From Prevotella aurantiaca JCM 15754 (GTDB lineage: Bacteria > Bacteroidota > Bacteroidia > Bacteroidales > Bacteroidaceae), in assembly GCF_000614025.1 (NCBI RefSeq), contig NZ_BAKF01000017.1, forward strand, positions 1 through 58,030: DNA of 58,030 nt, given 5' to 3'. The notes below the pieces were generated by a model that saw only the letters and a list, made by a program, of their open reading frames with translations, was not told the origin of the DNA and searched no databases. Shown here in pieces: positions 26,339 through 35,569 of the stretch; position 1 is the first letter of the stretch, and each line of letters begins with the position of its first letter. The translations under genes and the position numbers were made by a program.

Positions 26339-27289
26339 TTAAATCATACAGCTATAGTGATCTACTACTCCCAATAATCTTAGTTCTTTATCGCAAACTA
26401 ACACCGTATGCACCTTATATTGGTGCATAATACTTTGAATTTCGGTGATTTTGGTATTTGGAAGAACCATCTTAGGTGTCTTTGTCATAATATCCTCAAC
26501 TGTGTGATCAAAGAATTTAGCTTGCCATTTCTCCATTGCACGGCGTATATCTCCATCAGTAATGAGTCCAATAACTTTGTCGTTTTCCACAGAAACACCT
26601 AAGCCTAACTTACCATTGCTAACATGAATAATAGCTTCTGCCAAGTGCATTTCTTTAGGAATGATAGGTAAATCTTCTGAACGCATAACATCTTGTGCTG
26701 TAGTAAGAAGTCGTTTTCCAAGTTCTCCTCCAGGATGGAATTGTGCAAAATCTTTAGGTCGGAACTTTCTAAGCTCCATAAGAGCAATAGCAAGTGCGTC
26801 TCCCATTACTAATGCAGCTGTTGTAGAACTTGTTGGAGCTAAGTTTAAAGGACATGCTTCTTTTTCAACCCATACCTTTATATGTGTTGTAGAGTATTTA
26901 GCTAACAACGAATTTGGATTGGCGCTCATTCCAATGATGGGAATGTTCATGTGCAATACCATTGGTATAAAACGTAAAAGTTCATCAGTCTGGCCAGAAT
27001 TAGAGAGTGCCAAAACAACGTCGTCTTTAGTCATTGCTCCCAAGTCTCCATGAAAAACATCTAATGGATTAGCAAAAAATGCAGGAGTACCTGTTGATGA
27101 TAAAGTCGCAGCAATTTTAGCACCAATATTTCCACTTTTACCTACTCCTGTAACAATTACTTTTCCTTTGCAATGGTAAATTAGTTCTACAGCTTTATCG
27201 AAGTTGTCGTCCAATTGCTCTATCAAAGCTAATGTTGCATAAGCTTCATCTTTTATGCATTGTATTGCATAATCTCTAACATTTTCCAT
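26339..27289 (-). CDS. kdsD: D-arabinose-5-phosphate isomerase
   Basis: A 316-residue cytoplasmic isomerase turning ribulose-5-phosphate into arabinose-5-phosphate for Kdo synthesis. A SIS domain (about 30-165: VTGVGKSGNIGAKIAATLSS, ALSNSGQTDELLRFI, TSSTTAALVMGDALA) precedes two CBS domains (about 200-316: VMRSEDLPII, GLITDGDIRRAM, DIMTKTPKMVLP). It is directly downstream of kdsA, which uses its product. I chose the ATG at 27289 (MENVRDYAI); a GTG five codons upstream is the alternative. Confidence 0.94.
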   Translation of the reverse strand: MENVRDYAIQCIKDEAYATLALIEQLDDNFDKAVELIYHCKGKVIVTGVGKSGNIGAKIAATLSSTGTPAFFANPLDVFHGDLGAMTKDDVVLALSNSGQTDELLRFIPMVLHMNIPIIGMSANPNSLLAKYSTTHIKVWVEKEACPLNLAPTSSTTAALVMGDALAIALMELRKFRPKDFAQFHPGGELGKRLLTTAQDVMRSEDLPIIPKEMHLAEAIIHVSNGKLGLGVSVENDKVIGLITDGDIRRAMEKWQAKFFDHTVEDIMTKTPKMVLPNTKITEIQSIMHQYKVHTVLVCDKELRLLGVVDHYSCMI

Positions 27290-27310
27290 CTTACGTCTTC
27301 TCACTTCGAT

Positions 27311-28069
27311 TTATAGTAGTTGCATGATTAGTTTCTCAAGGTTTTCTAATTCCAGCATATTAGCAGCATCACTTAATCCTTTATCTGGGTCAGGATGCAC
27401 TTCAAAGAAATATCCGTTTGCACCAAAAGCCTTAGCAGCTAATGCCATTGAGGGGACAAATTTGCGATCTCCAACAGTTTTTCCATTGCCTGCACTTGGT
27501 CGTTGTACGCTATGTGTGCAATCCATAATTACAGTTTTGTTAAATTCCTGCATGTCTGGAATATTCCTAAAATCAACAACAAGGTTGTTATAACCAAAGC
27601 TATTGCCTCGTTCAGTAAGCCAAACTTCTTTTGCACCACTTTCTTTGCATTTTTCGACAGGGTATTTCATGTCTTTTCCGCTTAGAAATTGTGCTTTCTT
27701 TATATTCACAATCTTTCCGGTTTTAGCTGCAGCAACCAACAGGTCGGTTTGTCTACACAAGAAAGCAGGAATCTGAATAACATCTACTACCTTGCCAACC
27801 TCTTCAGCTTGAAAGCTTTCATGGATATCTGTGAGTAGTCGTAAGCCATATTTATCTTTTATTTCTTGTAGCATTGCAAGTCCTTTTGCCATTCCTGGGC
27901 CACGAAAAGAACTCAAACTTGTACGGTTTGCTTTATCAAAACTGGCTTTAAAAATAATATCTATGCCATATTTTTTATTCAGACGCACCAATTCTTCAGC
28001 TACAATGTTCAAGAGACCTTGACTTTCAATGACACAAGGTCCTGCAATATAGATATTTTTGTCATTCAT
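27311..28069 (-). CDS. kdsA: 3-deoxy-8-phosphooctulonate synthase (KDO-8-P synthase)
   Basis: A 252-residue cytoplasmic enzyme condensing PEP with arabinose-5-phosphate to Kdo-8-phosphate, needed for lipopolysaccharide inner core. Signatures: YIAGPCVIES (8-16), FKASFDKANRTS, SFRGPGMAKGL, IQIPAFLCRQTDLL, IKKAQFLSG, WLTERGNSFGYNNL, DCTHSVQRP and FFEVHPDPDKGLSD. Length is slightly short of the E. coli enzyme (about 284) at both ends, as in other Bacteroidota. It is first in the kdsA-kdsD pair and has a good promoter of its own. Confidence 0.95.
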   Translation of the reverse strand: MNDKNIYIAGPCVIESQGLLNIVAEELVRLNKKYGIDIIFKASFDKANRTSLSSFRGPGMAKGLAMLQEIKDKYGLRLLTDIHESFQAEEVGKVVDVIQIPAFLCRQTDLLVAAAKTGKIVNIKKAQFLSGKDMKYPVEKCKESGAKEVWLTERGNSFGYNNLVVDFRNIPDMQEFNKTVIMDCTHSVQRPSAGNGKTVGDRKFVPSMALAAKAFGANGYFFEVHPDPDKGLSDAANMLELENLEKLIMQLL

Positions 28070-28129
28070 TTGCGGAGCGATATGAAATATAGAATGTTGA
28101 GAATTTACTTCTCAAAGTTGTTTGAAAAT

Positions 28130-28161
28130 GCAAAGGTATATATAATAAGGTGAATATGCAA
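28130..28161 (-). promoter_or_regulatory. Predicted promoter of kdsA-kdsD
   Basis: TTG (28161-28159), 20 bp, TACCTTTGC (28138-28130) on the minus strand, about 60 bp before kdsA. Confidence 0.65.
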
Positions 28162-28365
28162 GCTATCTGCGCAACTTTATTAAGGTCTATTCTTTAAATT
28201 TATGCCGTTCTATATTTAGCATAATATGCTTTTTGTTCCTTTCTCTTTTGGTTCTATAGCCCGCTATTTTGCTTTAAGAAATAAATATTTGCTCAATCAT
28301 TTGAATTTTGAACTTGCTTTATGACTTTATAGTACCAATGAAAGTGATTATCTTGAAGTTTTTTG

Positions 28366-28374
28366 TACTTTTGC
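28366..28374 (+). promoter_or_regulatory. Predicted -7 box of the BadF-type kinase gene
   Basis: TACTTTTGC, about 16 bp before the ATG, giving a short leader of around 12 nt. Confidence 0.55.
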
Positions 28375-28390
28375 AAGCAAAACAAAGCTT

Positions 28391-29263
28391 ATGATACTAA
28401 TAGCTGATAGTGGAAGTACAAAAACCGATTGGATGGTTTCAAGCGGTGAGATAAATAAAGACAAGGTAATTTCTACGCAGGGAATAAATCCTTTTCACCA
28501 GTCGGAAAATGAGATAGAACTTATATTAAAGAATGAAGTACTACCTCAAATACAATCTTTTTTGAGAGAAACCGATGTTGCAAAGCTGATTAATTCAATT
28601 GCTTTTTATGGTGCGGGTTGTATAGATATAGTACAACCTAAGATGAAGAAATGTTTGTCTGAAACTTTTACTAATGCGACAATTGAAGTTGCTGGCGACT
28701 TACTTGGCGCAGCCCGAGCTTTATGTGGGAATACTTCCGGAATTGCTTGTATATTGGGAACAGGTTCAAATAGTTGTTTTTATGATGGCAAGATGATTGT
28801 AAAAAATGTACCTCCATTAGGTTATATCTTAGGAGATGAAGGTAGCGGAGCAGCATTAGGAAAGCTCTTTTTTAATGGAATATTTAAAGGTAGTCTGCCC
28901 GAGGAAATTCGAGATTTATATTTTCGCGAAGAAAATCTTACTTATCAGGAAATTATAGAAAGAGTGTATCGAAAACCATTAGCAAATAGATTTTTGGCTT
29001 CTACTGCACAATTTATTAACAGACATTTAGAATTGCCAGAATTAGAAACATTGGTACAGCAGAACTTTGCCCTTTTCTTTGAACGCAATGCGTGTCAATA
29101 CGCTTGTTATGGAGTGAAGAAAGTTTCTGCAATAGGAAGTATTGCTTATCACTTCCACAATATTTTCGAAAAGGTTGCAGCACAATTTAGCTTTGAAGTA
29201 GATAAGATAGAGAAATCGCCTATTTATGGAATGTTGGCTTACCATCAGTCAAAACACATATAG
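28391..29263 (+). CDS. BadF/BadG-type ATPase, N-acetylglucosamine kinase-like
   Basis: A 290-residue cytoplasmic protein of the actin-like ATPase fold. Phosphate-binding motif 1 is IADSGSTKTDW (4-14), phosphate 2 region ACILGTGSNSCFY, and adenosine motif PPLGYILGDEGSGAALGK. This combination is that of BadF/BadG/BcrA-type proteins, which in Bacteroidota are mostly N-acetylglucosamine or other amino-sugar kinases, possibly for recycling of cell-wall sugars. The substrate is not certain. It stands alone, 207 bp before the ExbB operon, which has its own promoter. Confidence 0.87.
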   Translation: MILIADSGSTKTDWMVSSGEINKDKVISTQGINPFHQSENEIELILKNEVLPQIQSFLRETDVAKLINSIAFYGAGCIDIVQPKMKKCLSETFTNATIEVAGDLLGAARALCGNTSGIACILGTGSNSCFYDGKMIVKNVPPLGYILGDEGSGAALGKLFFNGIFKGSLPEEIRDLYFREENLTYQEIIERVYRKPLANRFLASTAQFINRHLELPELETLVQQNFALFFERNACQYACYGVKKVSAIGSIAYHFHNIFEKVAAQFSFEVDKIEKSPIYGMLAYHQSKHI

Positions 29264-29330
29264 AAGTATTACTTTTGTAGATAAATGTAAGTTACTGAAT
29301 TAGTGTCGTTGAAAGATATTCAGTTAATCG

Positions 29331-29362
29331 TTTGGCAGTTATTTATAAAATTAGTATTTTTG
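29331..29362 (+). promoter_or_regulatory. Predicted promoter of the exbB-exbD operon
   Basis: TTTG (29331-29334), 20 bp, TATTTTTG (29355-29362), leader about 105 nt. Confidence 0.6.
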
Positions 29363-29470
29363 AACTCAAAAGTATAAGGGTTGTATTGAAGGATTAAAGA
29401 AAATTGTTTCAAAACTTCAAGTTCACTCTTCTAAGATTTAAATATATAAGACTTAAGAAACGATAACAAT

Positions 29471-30313
29471 ATGAGAAAAATAATTGCTAGTTTTGCAATC
29501 GTCATAATTATCTTATTTACCTTTCCGTTAGGTAGTATTGCGCAGTATGCTGCAGCTGAACAGCAGAAGCCAAATATTGAGGCTGTTGCAAATAAAAGTC
29601 TGAAAAATAGTGATGCGCTTGACGAATTAGCATCGGAAGATAATGCTACACAGAAGCAAAAAGTTGCTGCTGAAGGTGTAGGTTTTCATCAATCATTAAA
29701 ACAAAAGTTTATTGATGGTAATGCTGGTTTTATGTCGCTTGTAGCCTTAGCTTTAGTCTTAGGTTTAGCATTTTGTATAGAACGCATTATCTATCTTAGT
29801 CTTTCGGAAATAGATGCAAAGCGTTTTATGACAAAATTGACCGACTTGATAGTTGCTGAAGATATAGAAAAGGCAAAAGAATTAAGTAAAAATACGCGTG
29901 GACCAGTAGCTTCTATATGTTATCAAGGACTCCTTCGAATTGATAGTTCTATCGAAGATATAGAACGTAGCGTAGCTTCATATGGAAGCGTGCAGAGTGC
30001 TAATTTAGAAAAAGGTTGTTCGTGGGTAACGCTTTTTATTGCGATGGCACCATCTTTAGGTTTTCTAGGAACGGTAATAGGTATGGTAATGGCTTTTGAT
30101 CAAATACAAGTTGCTGGAGATATCAGTCCTACCATTGTTGCTTCAGGTATGAAAGTTGCTTTGATTACAACTATCTTCGGTATTATTGTGGCTTTGGTTC
30201 TGCAAGTCTTCTATAATTATATACTTTCGAAAATAGAGCATTTGACAGCTCAAATGGAGGAGTCGGCAATCTCGCTGTTAGATGCTATCATGGTGTATAA
30301 ACTGAAACGATAG
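29471..30313 (+). CDS. exbB: MotA/TolQ/ExbB-family proton channel protein
   Basis: A 280-residue inner-membrane protein with an N-terminal hydrophobic segment (IVIIILFTFPLGSIAQ, possibly cleaved) and three later membrane helices at about 78-102, 187-213 and 222-252. The conserved core GFLGTVIGMVMAFDQI and the following TIVASGMKVALITTIFG are the proton-path helices of TolQ/ExbB. With ExbD it harvests the proton gradient to power TonB or gliding-like machines. It leads an operon with a small membrane protein (3 bp later) and two exbD genes. A TonB is encoded elsewhere at 55336-56130. Confidence 0.92.
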   Translation: MRKIIASFAIVIIILFTFPLGSIAQYAAAEQQKPNIEAVANKSLKNSDALDELASEDNATQKQKVAAEGVGFHQSLKQKFIDGNAGFMSLVALALVLGLAFCIERIIYLSLSEIDAKRFMTKLTDLIVAEDIEKAKELSKNTRGPVASICYQGLLRIDSSIEDIERSVASYGSVQSANLEKGCSWVTLFIAMAPSLGFLGTVIGMVMAFDQIQVAGDISPTIVASGMKVALITTIFGIIVALVLQVFYNYILSKIEHLTAQMEESAISLLDAIMVYKLKR

Positions 30314-30316
30314 ACA

Positions 30317-30826
30317 ATGAATTTAAGAAATAGAATTACAAAATTGGCAGAAGAACGTATATCACAACGCATTTTATATGTGCTGATTGGTATTACGGCT
30401 CTTGTCTTTATATTGTTCTTTTCGATAGGTTTCTATACACCATCTGCCGAAAATCCTGCTTTCAATGCACCTTTGCTTACTGATGTTGTTATTGTTTTTA
30501 TGTGGATTCTCTTCGGGTTAACAGTTCTTACTATGCTTTTATCCTTGTACCATACGACAAAGACTATTTCTGTAAAGCAACGAGTTGTGAATGGAATTCC
30601 CACATATAAAATAACAATTATTGTTTTTGGTGTAACTCTATTGTGTCTTTTATTGTCGTTTGTCTTTGGTTCTTCTGAAGCGATGATTATTAATGGTGCA
30701 ACCTATTCGGATAAGTTTTGGTTAAAAACTTCTGATATGTTTGTTACTTCTTCAATAGTTTTGCTTATTGCAGCAATAGGAGTAACAATATTTGGTGCTA
30801 CACGTTATTATAGGAAGAAAAAATAA
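30317..30826 (+). CDS. Four-helix membrane protein of the ExbBD operon
   Basis: A 169-residue protein with about four membrane segments (near 20-40, 57-80, 98-117 and 143-162: ILYVLIGITALVFILFFSIG; VVIVFMWILFGLTVLTMLL; ITIIVFGVTLLCLLLSFVFG; SSIVLLIAAIGVTIFGATRY). No named domain. It is inserted between exbB and the first exbD with 3 and 8 bp gaps, an arrangement repeated in Bacteroidales, so it probably is part of, or helps assemble, the ExbBD complex. Function is otherwise unknown. Confidence 0.75.
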   Translation: MNLRNRITKLAEERISQRILYVLIGITALVFILFFSIGFYTPSAENPAFNAPLLTDVVIVFMWILFGLTVLTMLLSLYHTTKTISVKQRVVNGIPTYKITIIVFGVTLLCLLLSFVFGSSEAMIINGATYSDKFWLKTSDMFVTSSIVLLIAAIGVTIFGATRYYRKKK

Positions 30827-30834
30827 ATTTACAA

Positions 30835-31374
30835 ATGTTTAAACGTGTCAAGCGAAAAGTTCCAGGATTAAATACGTCTTCAACAGCCGATATATCATTT
30901 ATGCTGTTGATACTTTTCCTTGTTACTACCTCAATGGAAGTGGACGAAGGCTTGGAACGGCGCCTTCCACCTATAGAAAAAGAAAAGAAAGAAGTTCAAT
31001 CTATGGTTGATGAGCGTATGGTGTTGAAGTTTCAAATTCTTTCTGATAATAAATTGATACTTAACGAAAAACCAATGAACTTACGAGATGTAAGGCAGGT
31101 CGTTAAAAGCTTTGTTGAAGCAAAGGGTAAACAACATATTATTCAGATTAAGACTGATAGGAAAACATCTTACGATACCTATTTCTCACTCCAAAACGAG
31201 ATAATTGCAGCTTATAATGATTTGCGAAATAAGCATGCAGAAGAATTATATGGAAAACAATTTCTGCTTTGTTCTGCAGAGCAGCAAGAACAAATAGCTG
31301 AAGAAATACCGCAGCGTATTTCTGAAATTTATGAGGTAGAAAGATCAAATATAGGGGAAGGAGGCGTAAAATGA
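30835..31374 (+). CDS. exbD: ExbD/TolR-family protein 1
   Basis: A 179-residue protein with short cytoplasmic N-terminus (FKRVKRKVPGLNTSSTAD), one membrane helix (ISFMLLILFLVTTSME, about 18-36, with the conserved Asp just before it) and a periplasmic domain (MNLRDVRQVVKSFVEAKGKQHIIQIKTDRKTSYDTYF is its core; quoted in part). ExbD carries the proton-sensing Asp (TADIS) of the ExbB-ExbD motor. Its stop overlaps the start of the second exbD by four bases, so both are translationally coupled. Confidence 0.9.
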   Translation: MFKRVKRKVPGLNTSSTADISFMLLILFLVTTSMEVDEGLERRLPPIEKEKKEVQSMVDERMVLKFQILSDNKLILNEKPMNLRDVRQVVKSFVEAKGKQHIIQIKTDRKTSYDTYFSLQNEIIAAYNDLRNKHAEELYGKQFLLCSAEQQEQIAEEIPQRISEIYEVERSNIGEGGVK

Positions 31375-31835
31375 GTATCTACCGACGACGCAAACGAAGT
31401 ATCCCCGAACTTAATACTGCTTCTTTGCCCGATCTTATCTTTACGATTTTATTTTTCTTTATGCTTGTTACCCACATGCGTAAAACTACTGTAAAGGTAA
31501 AATACCAAGTACCACAAGGTACTGAACTTACCAAGTTGGTAAAGAAATCTGCCATATCTTATGTTTATATAGGAGTTCCTTTGGACGGTGATAATGTTAT
31601 TTCAAACGATAGTTTATGTCTGCAACTCAACGATAAAATAGTAGATTTGAAAGATGTAAAAGGTTATTTGACAAGAGAACGTACTGAGATGACGCCAGCA
31701 GATAAAAAACAAATGAGTGTCAGTGTTCGTGCCGATAAGGGAACACCAATGGGAATGATCAACGACTTAAAACAAAGTTTGCGCGAATGTAATGTACTAA
31801 AAGTAAACTTTGCAGCTACTTATAAAAAACGTTGA
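31371..31835 (+). CDS. exbD: ExbD/TolR-family protein 2
   Basis: A 154-residue second ExbD. N-terminus RRRKRSIPELNTASLPD leads into one membrane helix (LIFTILFFFMLVTHM, about 19-33) with Asp just before it, followed by a periplasmic region ending MGMINDLKQSLRECNVLKVNF. Two non-identical ExbD copies behind one ExbB are usual in Bacteroidota and may form a mixed dimer in the motor. It overlaps the first exbD (ATGA junction). Confidence 0.9.
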   Translation: MSIYRRRKRSIPELNTASLPDLIFTILFFFMLVTHMRKTTVKVKYQVPQGTELTKLVKKSAISYVYIGVPLDGDNVISNDSLCLQLNDKIVDLKDVKGYLTRERTEMTPADKKQMSVSVRADKGTPMGMINDLKQSLRECNVLKVNFAATYKKR

Positions 31836-32259
31836 ATAATTTCTTATGAACTTCACTTTTAAAAGATTCGTTATTAAATATGAATATCTTTTGAAAAGCT
31901 AACAATAAAACTAAAATATATACTGAAAATGCCTCTTAATTATCTATAAATAATGGTAGAAATGAGGAAAAGGATTTACTTAAAATCCAGTTTGAAAAAG
32001 TTTACACATAAACAGAAAGCTTTTTGGAGATGCTAGCGTAATGCAGAGCTTATTGGTTCTAGAAAATCAGGTGTGATACTAAACAAAATTTTATTTGGCA
32101 AGACAATGAAGATGAGGGAGAAAAGAAAATAAAACCTTAACTTTTTATTTGGAAAAGGATAATTCTTTATTAGCATACATTTAATGGATAGACTTATTTA
32201 GTGTTCTCAAAATAAATGTATAATTAACGTTATGTATGGTATAAAAGACGATTTGAAAA

Positions 32260-32340
32260 TTCATAATTACAAAATTAAAAAACGTAATTACGTTTTTATC
32301 AATTTGTAATTACGTTTTAATTTTCTGTAATTATTTTTTT
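32260..32340 (+). repeat. GTAATTAC/T-tract array C (4 cores)
   Basis: TAATTAC at 32264, 32285 and 32307 and TAATTAT at 32328; steps 21, 22 and 21 bp. Copies 2 and 3 read CGTAATTACGTTTTT and TGTAATTACGTTTT. An extra TAATTAA lies at 32221, two steps (43 bp) before the first copy. Confidence 0.85.
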
Positions 32341-32417
32341 TATTCTCAATATTATAATCTTCAGAAAGGATTAAGTTCTCTTTGAAAAGTAATGAGTAAA
32401 TTCCTCATGGTAATAAA

Positions 32418-32514
32418 AACATGAGTTCGATATAGGTTTAATGTAATTGATCTACCTTTATCTAAAATAAAATCTACAACCTTTTTACACGATTTCTTAT
32501 ATTGAACTCATGTT
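32418..32514. repeat. 17-bp inverted repeat with 63-nt spacer
   Basis: AACATGAGTTCGATATA (32418-32434) pairs with TATATTGAACTCATGTT (32498-32514), one G-U pair in RNA. On the minus strand TTTTTATT follows the stem, so it might end transcription of the lipoprotein gene at 32596, but the loop is unusually large for a terminator. It could also be a tiny mobile element. Confidence 0.6.
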
Positions 32515-32595
32515 GTTTTAAAGTAGCAGAAAAAGAAACAGGTGACTTTTAATCTAATCTTGCTTAGTATTTTCTGCTTTTATGTAATATCCGTT

Positions 32596-32994
32596 TTAAT
32601 AATCTCCCTTTTTAAAAGTTTGGTCGAACAAAATAGTTTTTGGGTCTTTACCAGAATGGTAAGTAAAGCGGAAGTTGAAGCCAGCTTCTTTATATTGTTT
32701 CGAAGCTACATCTGCTTTAACTCCAGCAAGTAATGTTTGGCGAAGTAACTCTTTTGTTGCTTCAACACGATCTTTATTATCGGCATCGTTAAAGAGTGAA
32801 TAATAATAGCGTATTGTGCGTGAATCTGATTCATACACCATACTGTCCATTCGTGTGTTTGCTACAATCTGAGAAGGACATTGTTTCTTAGTATATTCTT
32901 TGCATTCTTCTGCTACACGATCCTCCATACTCTTTTGGCAACCTACAAATATAAGGCAACCAATTGCTAAAAATAGTACTTTAATAAGTTTCAT
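32596..32994 (-). CDS. Small lipoprotein of unknown function
   Basis: A 132-residue protein with lipoprotein signal MKLIKVLFLAIGCLIFVGC (lipobox VGC, Cys 19). The mature part has a short helical start rich in Glu/Lys with two cysteines (EECKEYTKKQC) and then a beta-rich domain (RTIRYYYSLF, FNFRFTYHSG). No named domain was recognised. It is a single gene with its own promoter, divergent from lepA. Probably anchored in the inner or outer membrane, facing the periplasm. Confidence 0.75.
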   Translation of the reverse strand: MKLIKVLFLAIGCLIFVGCQKSMEDRVAEECKEYTKKQCPSQIVANTRMDSMVYESDSRTIRYYYSLFNDADNKDRVEATKELLRQTLLAGVKADVASKQYKEAGFNFRFTYHSGKDPKTILFDQTFKKGDY

Positions 32995-33045
32995 CGTTTA
33001 TTCAATATTTTATTTAATAAATCTATAGTATTTACATATACTCTT

Positions 33046-33054
33046 GCAAAGGTA
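33046..33054 (-). promoter_or_regulatory. Predicted -7 box of the small lipoprotein
   Basis: TACCTTTGC on the minus strand, about 52 bp before the ATG. Confidence 0.55.
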
Positions 33055-33108
33055 GGTCTTTTTGAGTAAATTTATGCTATGTTCCTTCGTATTTCTCGTT
33101 TTTATTGC

Positions 33109-33117
33109 TAATTTTGC
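33109..33117 (+). promoter_or_regulatory. Predicted -7 box of lepA
   Basis: TAATTTTGC, about 22 bp before the ATG, divergent from the lipoprotein promoter 55 bp away. Confidence 0.5.
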
Positions 33118-33139
33118 ATATTAAAAGAAGAAATCCTTA

Positions 33140-34921
33140 ATGAACCAAATAAGAAATTTCTGCATTATAGCACATATAGACCACGGTAAGTCTACACTTG
33201 CCGATAGGTTGTTGGAATACACTAAGACCATTCAAGTTACAGGCGGACAAATGCTTGATGATATGGACTTAGAGCGAGAACGTGGTATTACTATTAAAAG
33301 TCATGCCATTCAGATGGAGTATGAGCAAGATGGGAAAAAGTATGTTCTTAATCTTATCGATACTCCGGGACACGTAGACTTTTCTTACGAGGTATCACGA
33401 AGTATTGCTGCATGTGAGGGCGCTTTACTTATAGTAGATTCTACACAAGGCGTACAAGCGCAAACGATTTCAAATTTGTATATGGCAATCGATAACAATC
33501 TTGAGATAATACCTGTAATTAACAAGATTGATATGCCAAATGCAATGCCTGAAGAGGTGGAAGACGAAATAGTGGACCTTATTGGTTGTGATCGTAGTGA
33601 AATTATTCGTGCCAGTGGAAAAACAGGTGAAGGCGTTTCAGAAATATTACGTGCAATAATAGAACGTGTACCTGCTCCAAAAGGCGATAAAGAAGCTCCA
33701 CTTCAGGCACTTATTTTTGATTCTATTTTCAACTCATTTCGCGGTATTATTACCTTATGTAAAGTTACAAACGGAACCATTAAAAAAGGTGATAAAGTAA
33801 AATTCGTGCAAACAGGAATGGAGTACGATGCTGATGAGGTTGGTGTCTTGAAAATGGATATGAAGCCTAAAAATGAGCTTTCCACAGGTGAAGTAGGCTA
33901 TATTATTTCAGGAATAAAAAATGCGCGTGAAGTAAAGGTAGGTGATACAGTTACTCACATAGAACGTCCTTGCGATAAAGCCATCGAAGGATTTCAGTTA
34001 GTAAAACCAATGGTATTTGCTGGCGTTTATCCAGTAGACCCTAACGATTATGAAAATCTCCGTGCATCACTAGAAAAGTTGCAGTTAAATGATGCTTCGC
34101 TTACCTTCTCTCCCGAAAGTTCACAAGCTTTAGGTTTTGGTTTCCGTTGTGGCTTCTTAGGCTTATTACACATGGAGATTATTCAAGAGCGTCTTGATCG
34201 TGAATTTAATATGGACGTAATTACCACTGTTCCTAACGTAAGCTATATGGTTTATGATAAGTTGGGCGAGAGTAGGGAAGTACATAATCCGTCAGGATTA
34301 CCAGAACCAACGATGATAGAACACATCGAAGAACCATACATAAAGGCATCTATCATTACATTGGGCGATTATATAGGACCAATTATGACACTTTGCCTTG
34401 ACAAGCGTGGCGAACTCGTTAGTCAGAATTATGTAAGTGGTAATCGTTTGGAATTAATCTTCATGATTCCATTGGGCGAAATTGTGATAGATTTTTATGA
34501 TAAGCTGAAGAGCATTTCCAAAGGTTATGCATCTTTCGACTATCATATTGATTCGTTCCGCCCATCTAAGTTGGCGAAGTTAGATATCCTTTTGAATAGT
34601 GAACCTGTTGATGCCCTTTCTACTTTGACACACGAAAGTAATGCTGTAACATTTGGTAGACGTATGTGTGAAAAATTAAAAGAACTAATACCTCGTCAGC
34701 AATTTGATATTGCCATACAAGCTGCAATTGGTGGAAAAATAGTAGCTCGTGAGACAGTAAAGCAGGTTCGTAAAGATGTTACTGCTAAATGTTATGGAGG
34801 CGACGTTAGTCGTAAACGCAAATTGTTGGAAAAACAAAAGAAGGGTAAGAAGCGAATGAAGCAGGTTGGCAATGTACAAGTACCGCAAAAAGCTTTCTTG
34901 GCTGTATTAAAATTAGATTAA
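33140..34921 (+). CDS. lepA: Elongation factor 4 (LepA)
   Basis: A 593-residue ribosome-dependent GTPase. G1 [11 protein letters not shown] (9-19), G2 region [13 protein letters not shown]3 [13 protein letters not shown]4 NKID, then translation-factor domains II and III, and the LepA-specific C-terminal domain ending [20 protein letters not shown]. It binds the ribosome and is thought to aid translation or 30S assembly under stress. Length and motifs are normal. A Crp-like regulator gene follows after 21 bp. Confidence 0.97.
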   Translation: MNQIRNFCIIAHIDHGKSTLADRLLEYTKTIQVTGGQMLDDMDLERERGITIKSHAIQMEYEQDGKKYVLNLIDTPGHVDFSYEVSRSIAACEGALLIVDSTQGVQAQTISNLYMAIDNNLEIIPVINKIDMPNAMPEEVEDEIVDLIGCDRSEIIRASGKTGEGVSEILRAIIERVPAPKGDKEAPLQALIFDSIFNSFRGIITLCKVTNGTIKKGDKVKFVQTGMEYDADEVGVLKMDMKPKNELSTGEVGYIISGIKNAREVKVGDTVTHIERPCDKAIEGFQLVKPMVFAGVYPVDPNDYENLRASLEKLQLNDASLTFSPESSQALGFGFRCGFLGLLHMEIIQERLDREFNMDVITTVPNVSYMVYDKLGESREVHNPSGLPEPTMIEHIEEPYIKASIITLGDYIGPIMTLCLDKRGELVSQNYVSGNRLELIFMIPLGEIVIDFYDKLKSISKGYASFDYHIDSFRPSKLAKLDILLNSEPVDALSTLTHESNAVTFGRRMCEKLKELIPRQQFDIAIQAAIGGKIVARETVKQVRKDVTAKCYGGDVSRKRKLLEKQKKGKKRMKQVGNVQVPQKAFLAVLKLD

Positions 34922-34942
34922 ACTAATAAGAGGAACATAGAT

Positions 34943-35536
34943 ATGAAAGAGACCTTTGAAACCAGAGATATTGCACGTGAGTTAGCTCGAAAATACAGTA
35001 CCATGACTCACGAAGAACTCGATATACTCGAAAGCATTCTCGTGCCTATGAAATTTGCGAAAGGGGAGATGATTTTGAATGAAGGAGAGGTGTGCGAAAA
35101 TATCTATTATATAGATCGTGGACTGATTCGTCAGTTCTATTTTAAAAATGGAAAGCAGATAACGGAACACTTAGGCGAAGATCAAACCATATTTATGTGT
35201 ATTGAAAGCTTGTTTCGTGAAGAACCTACTAAATTGCAAGTAGAAGCTATAGAACCTACTATAGTCTATGCTCTGCCGAAACAAAGGTTAGAACAAGTAG
35301 CTTTACACAATGTAAATATACAAATCCTATATCGCAAGATATTGGAGGAAAGTCTTATAATCTCACAAGTACATGCTGATCTTGTACGATTTGAAACGGC
35401 ACAAGATCGTTATAAGAAGATGTGCAAACTAAATCCGCAGGTTATTCTTCGTGCACCATTGGTTTATATTGCAAGCTATTTGCAAATGACACCTGAAACA
35501 TTGAGTCGTGTGCGTGCTGCTACTTTGTTGGAATAG
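34943..35536 (+). CDS. Crp/Fnr-family transcriptional regulator
   Basis: A 197-residue protein. Residues 20-120 are a cyclic-nucleotide-binding-type beta roll (MKFAKGEMILNEGEVCENIY, DRGLIRQFYFKNGKQITEHL) without the residues that bind cAMP in E. coli Crp. The C-terminal helices include IASYLQMTPETLSRVRAATL, a helix-turn-helix of this family. No cysteine set for an Fnr-type cluster. Ligand unknown. It is cotranscribed with lepA and probably the downstream DUF3078 gene (33 bp away). Confidence 0.87.
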   Translation: MKETFETRDIARELARKYSTMTHEELDILESILVPMKFAKGEMILNEGEVCENIYYIDRGLIRQFYFKNGKQITEHLGEDQTIFMCIESLFREEPTKLQVEAIEPTIVYALPKQRLEQVALHNVNIQILYRKILEESLIISQVHADLVRFETAQDRYKKMCKLNPQVILRAPLVYIASYLQMTPETLSRVRAATLLE

Positions 35537-35569
35537 GTGTTGTTATAATAGAGAATTGTAGGGTAACAA

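Larger units (their letters stand above)
28070..28390. other. Divergent intergenic region kdsA / kinase-like gene
   Basis: About 320 bp holding the kdsA promoter (28130-28161) and the -7 box of the kinase-like gene (28366-28374). I see no other structure in it. Confidence 0.6.
31836..32595. other. Intergenic region between convergent genes with array C and a long inverted repeat
   Basis: About 760 bp with no gene. It contains GTAATTAC array C (32264-32334) and a 17-bp inverted repeat (32418-32514). The part 31860-32220 shows no structure that I can support beyond a weak 7-bp stem after exbD. Confidence 0.65.
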
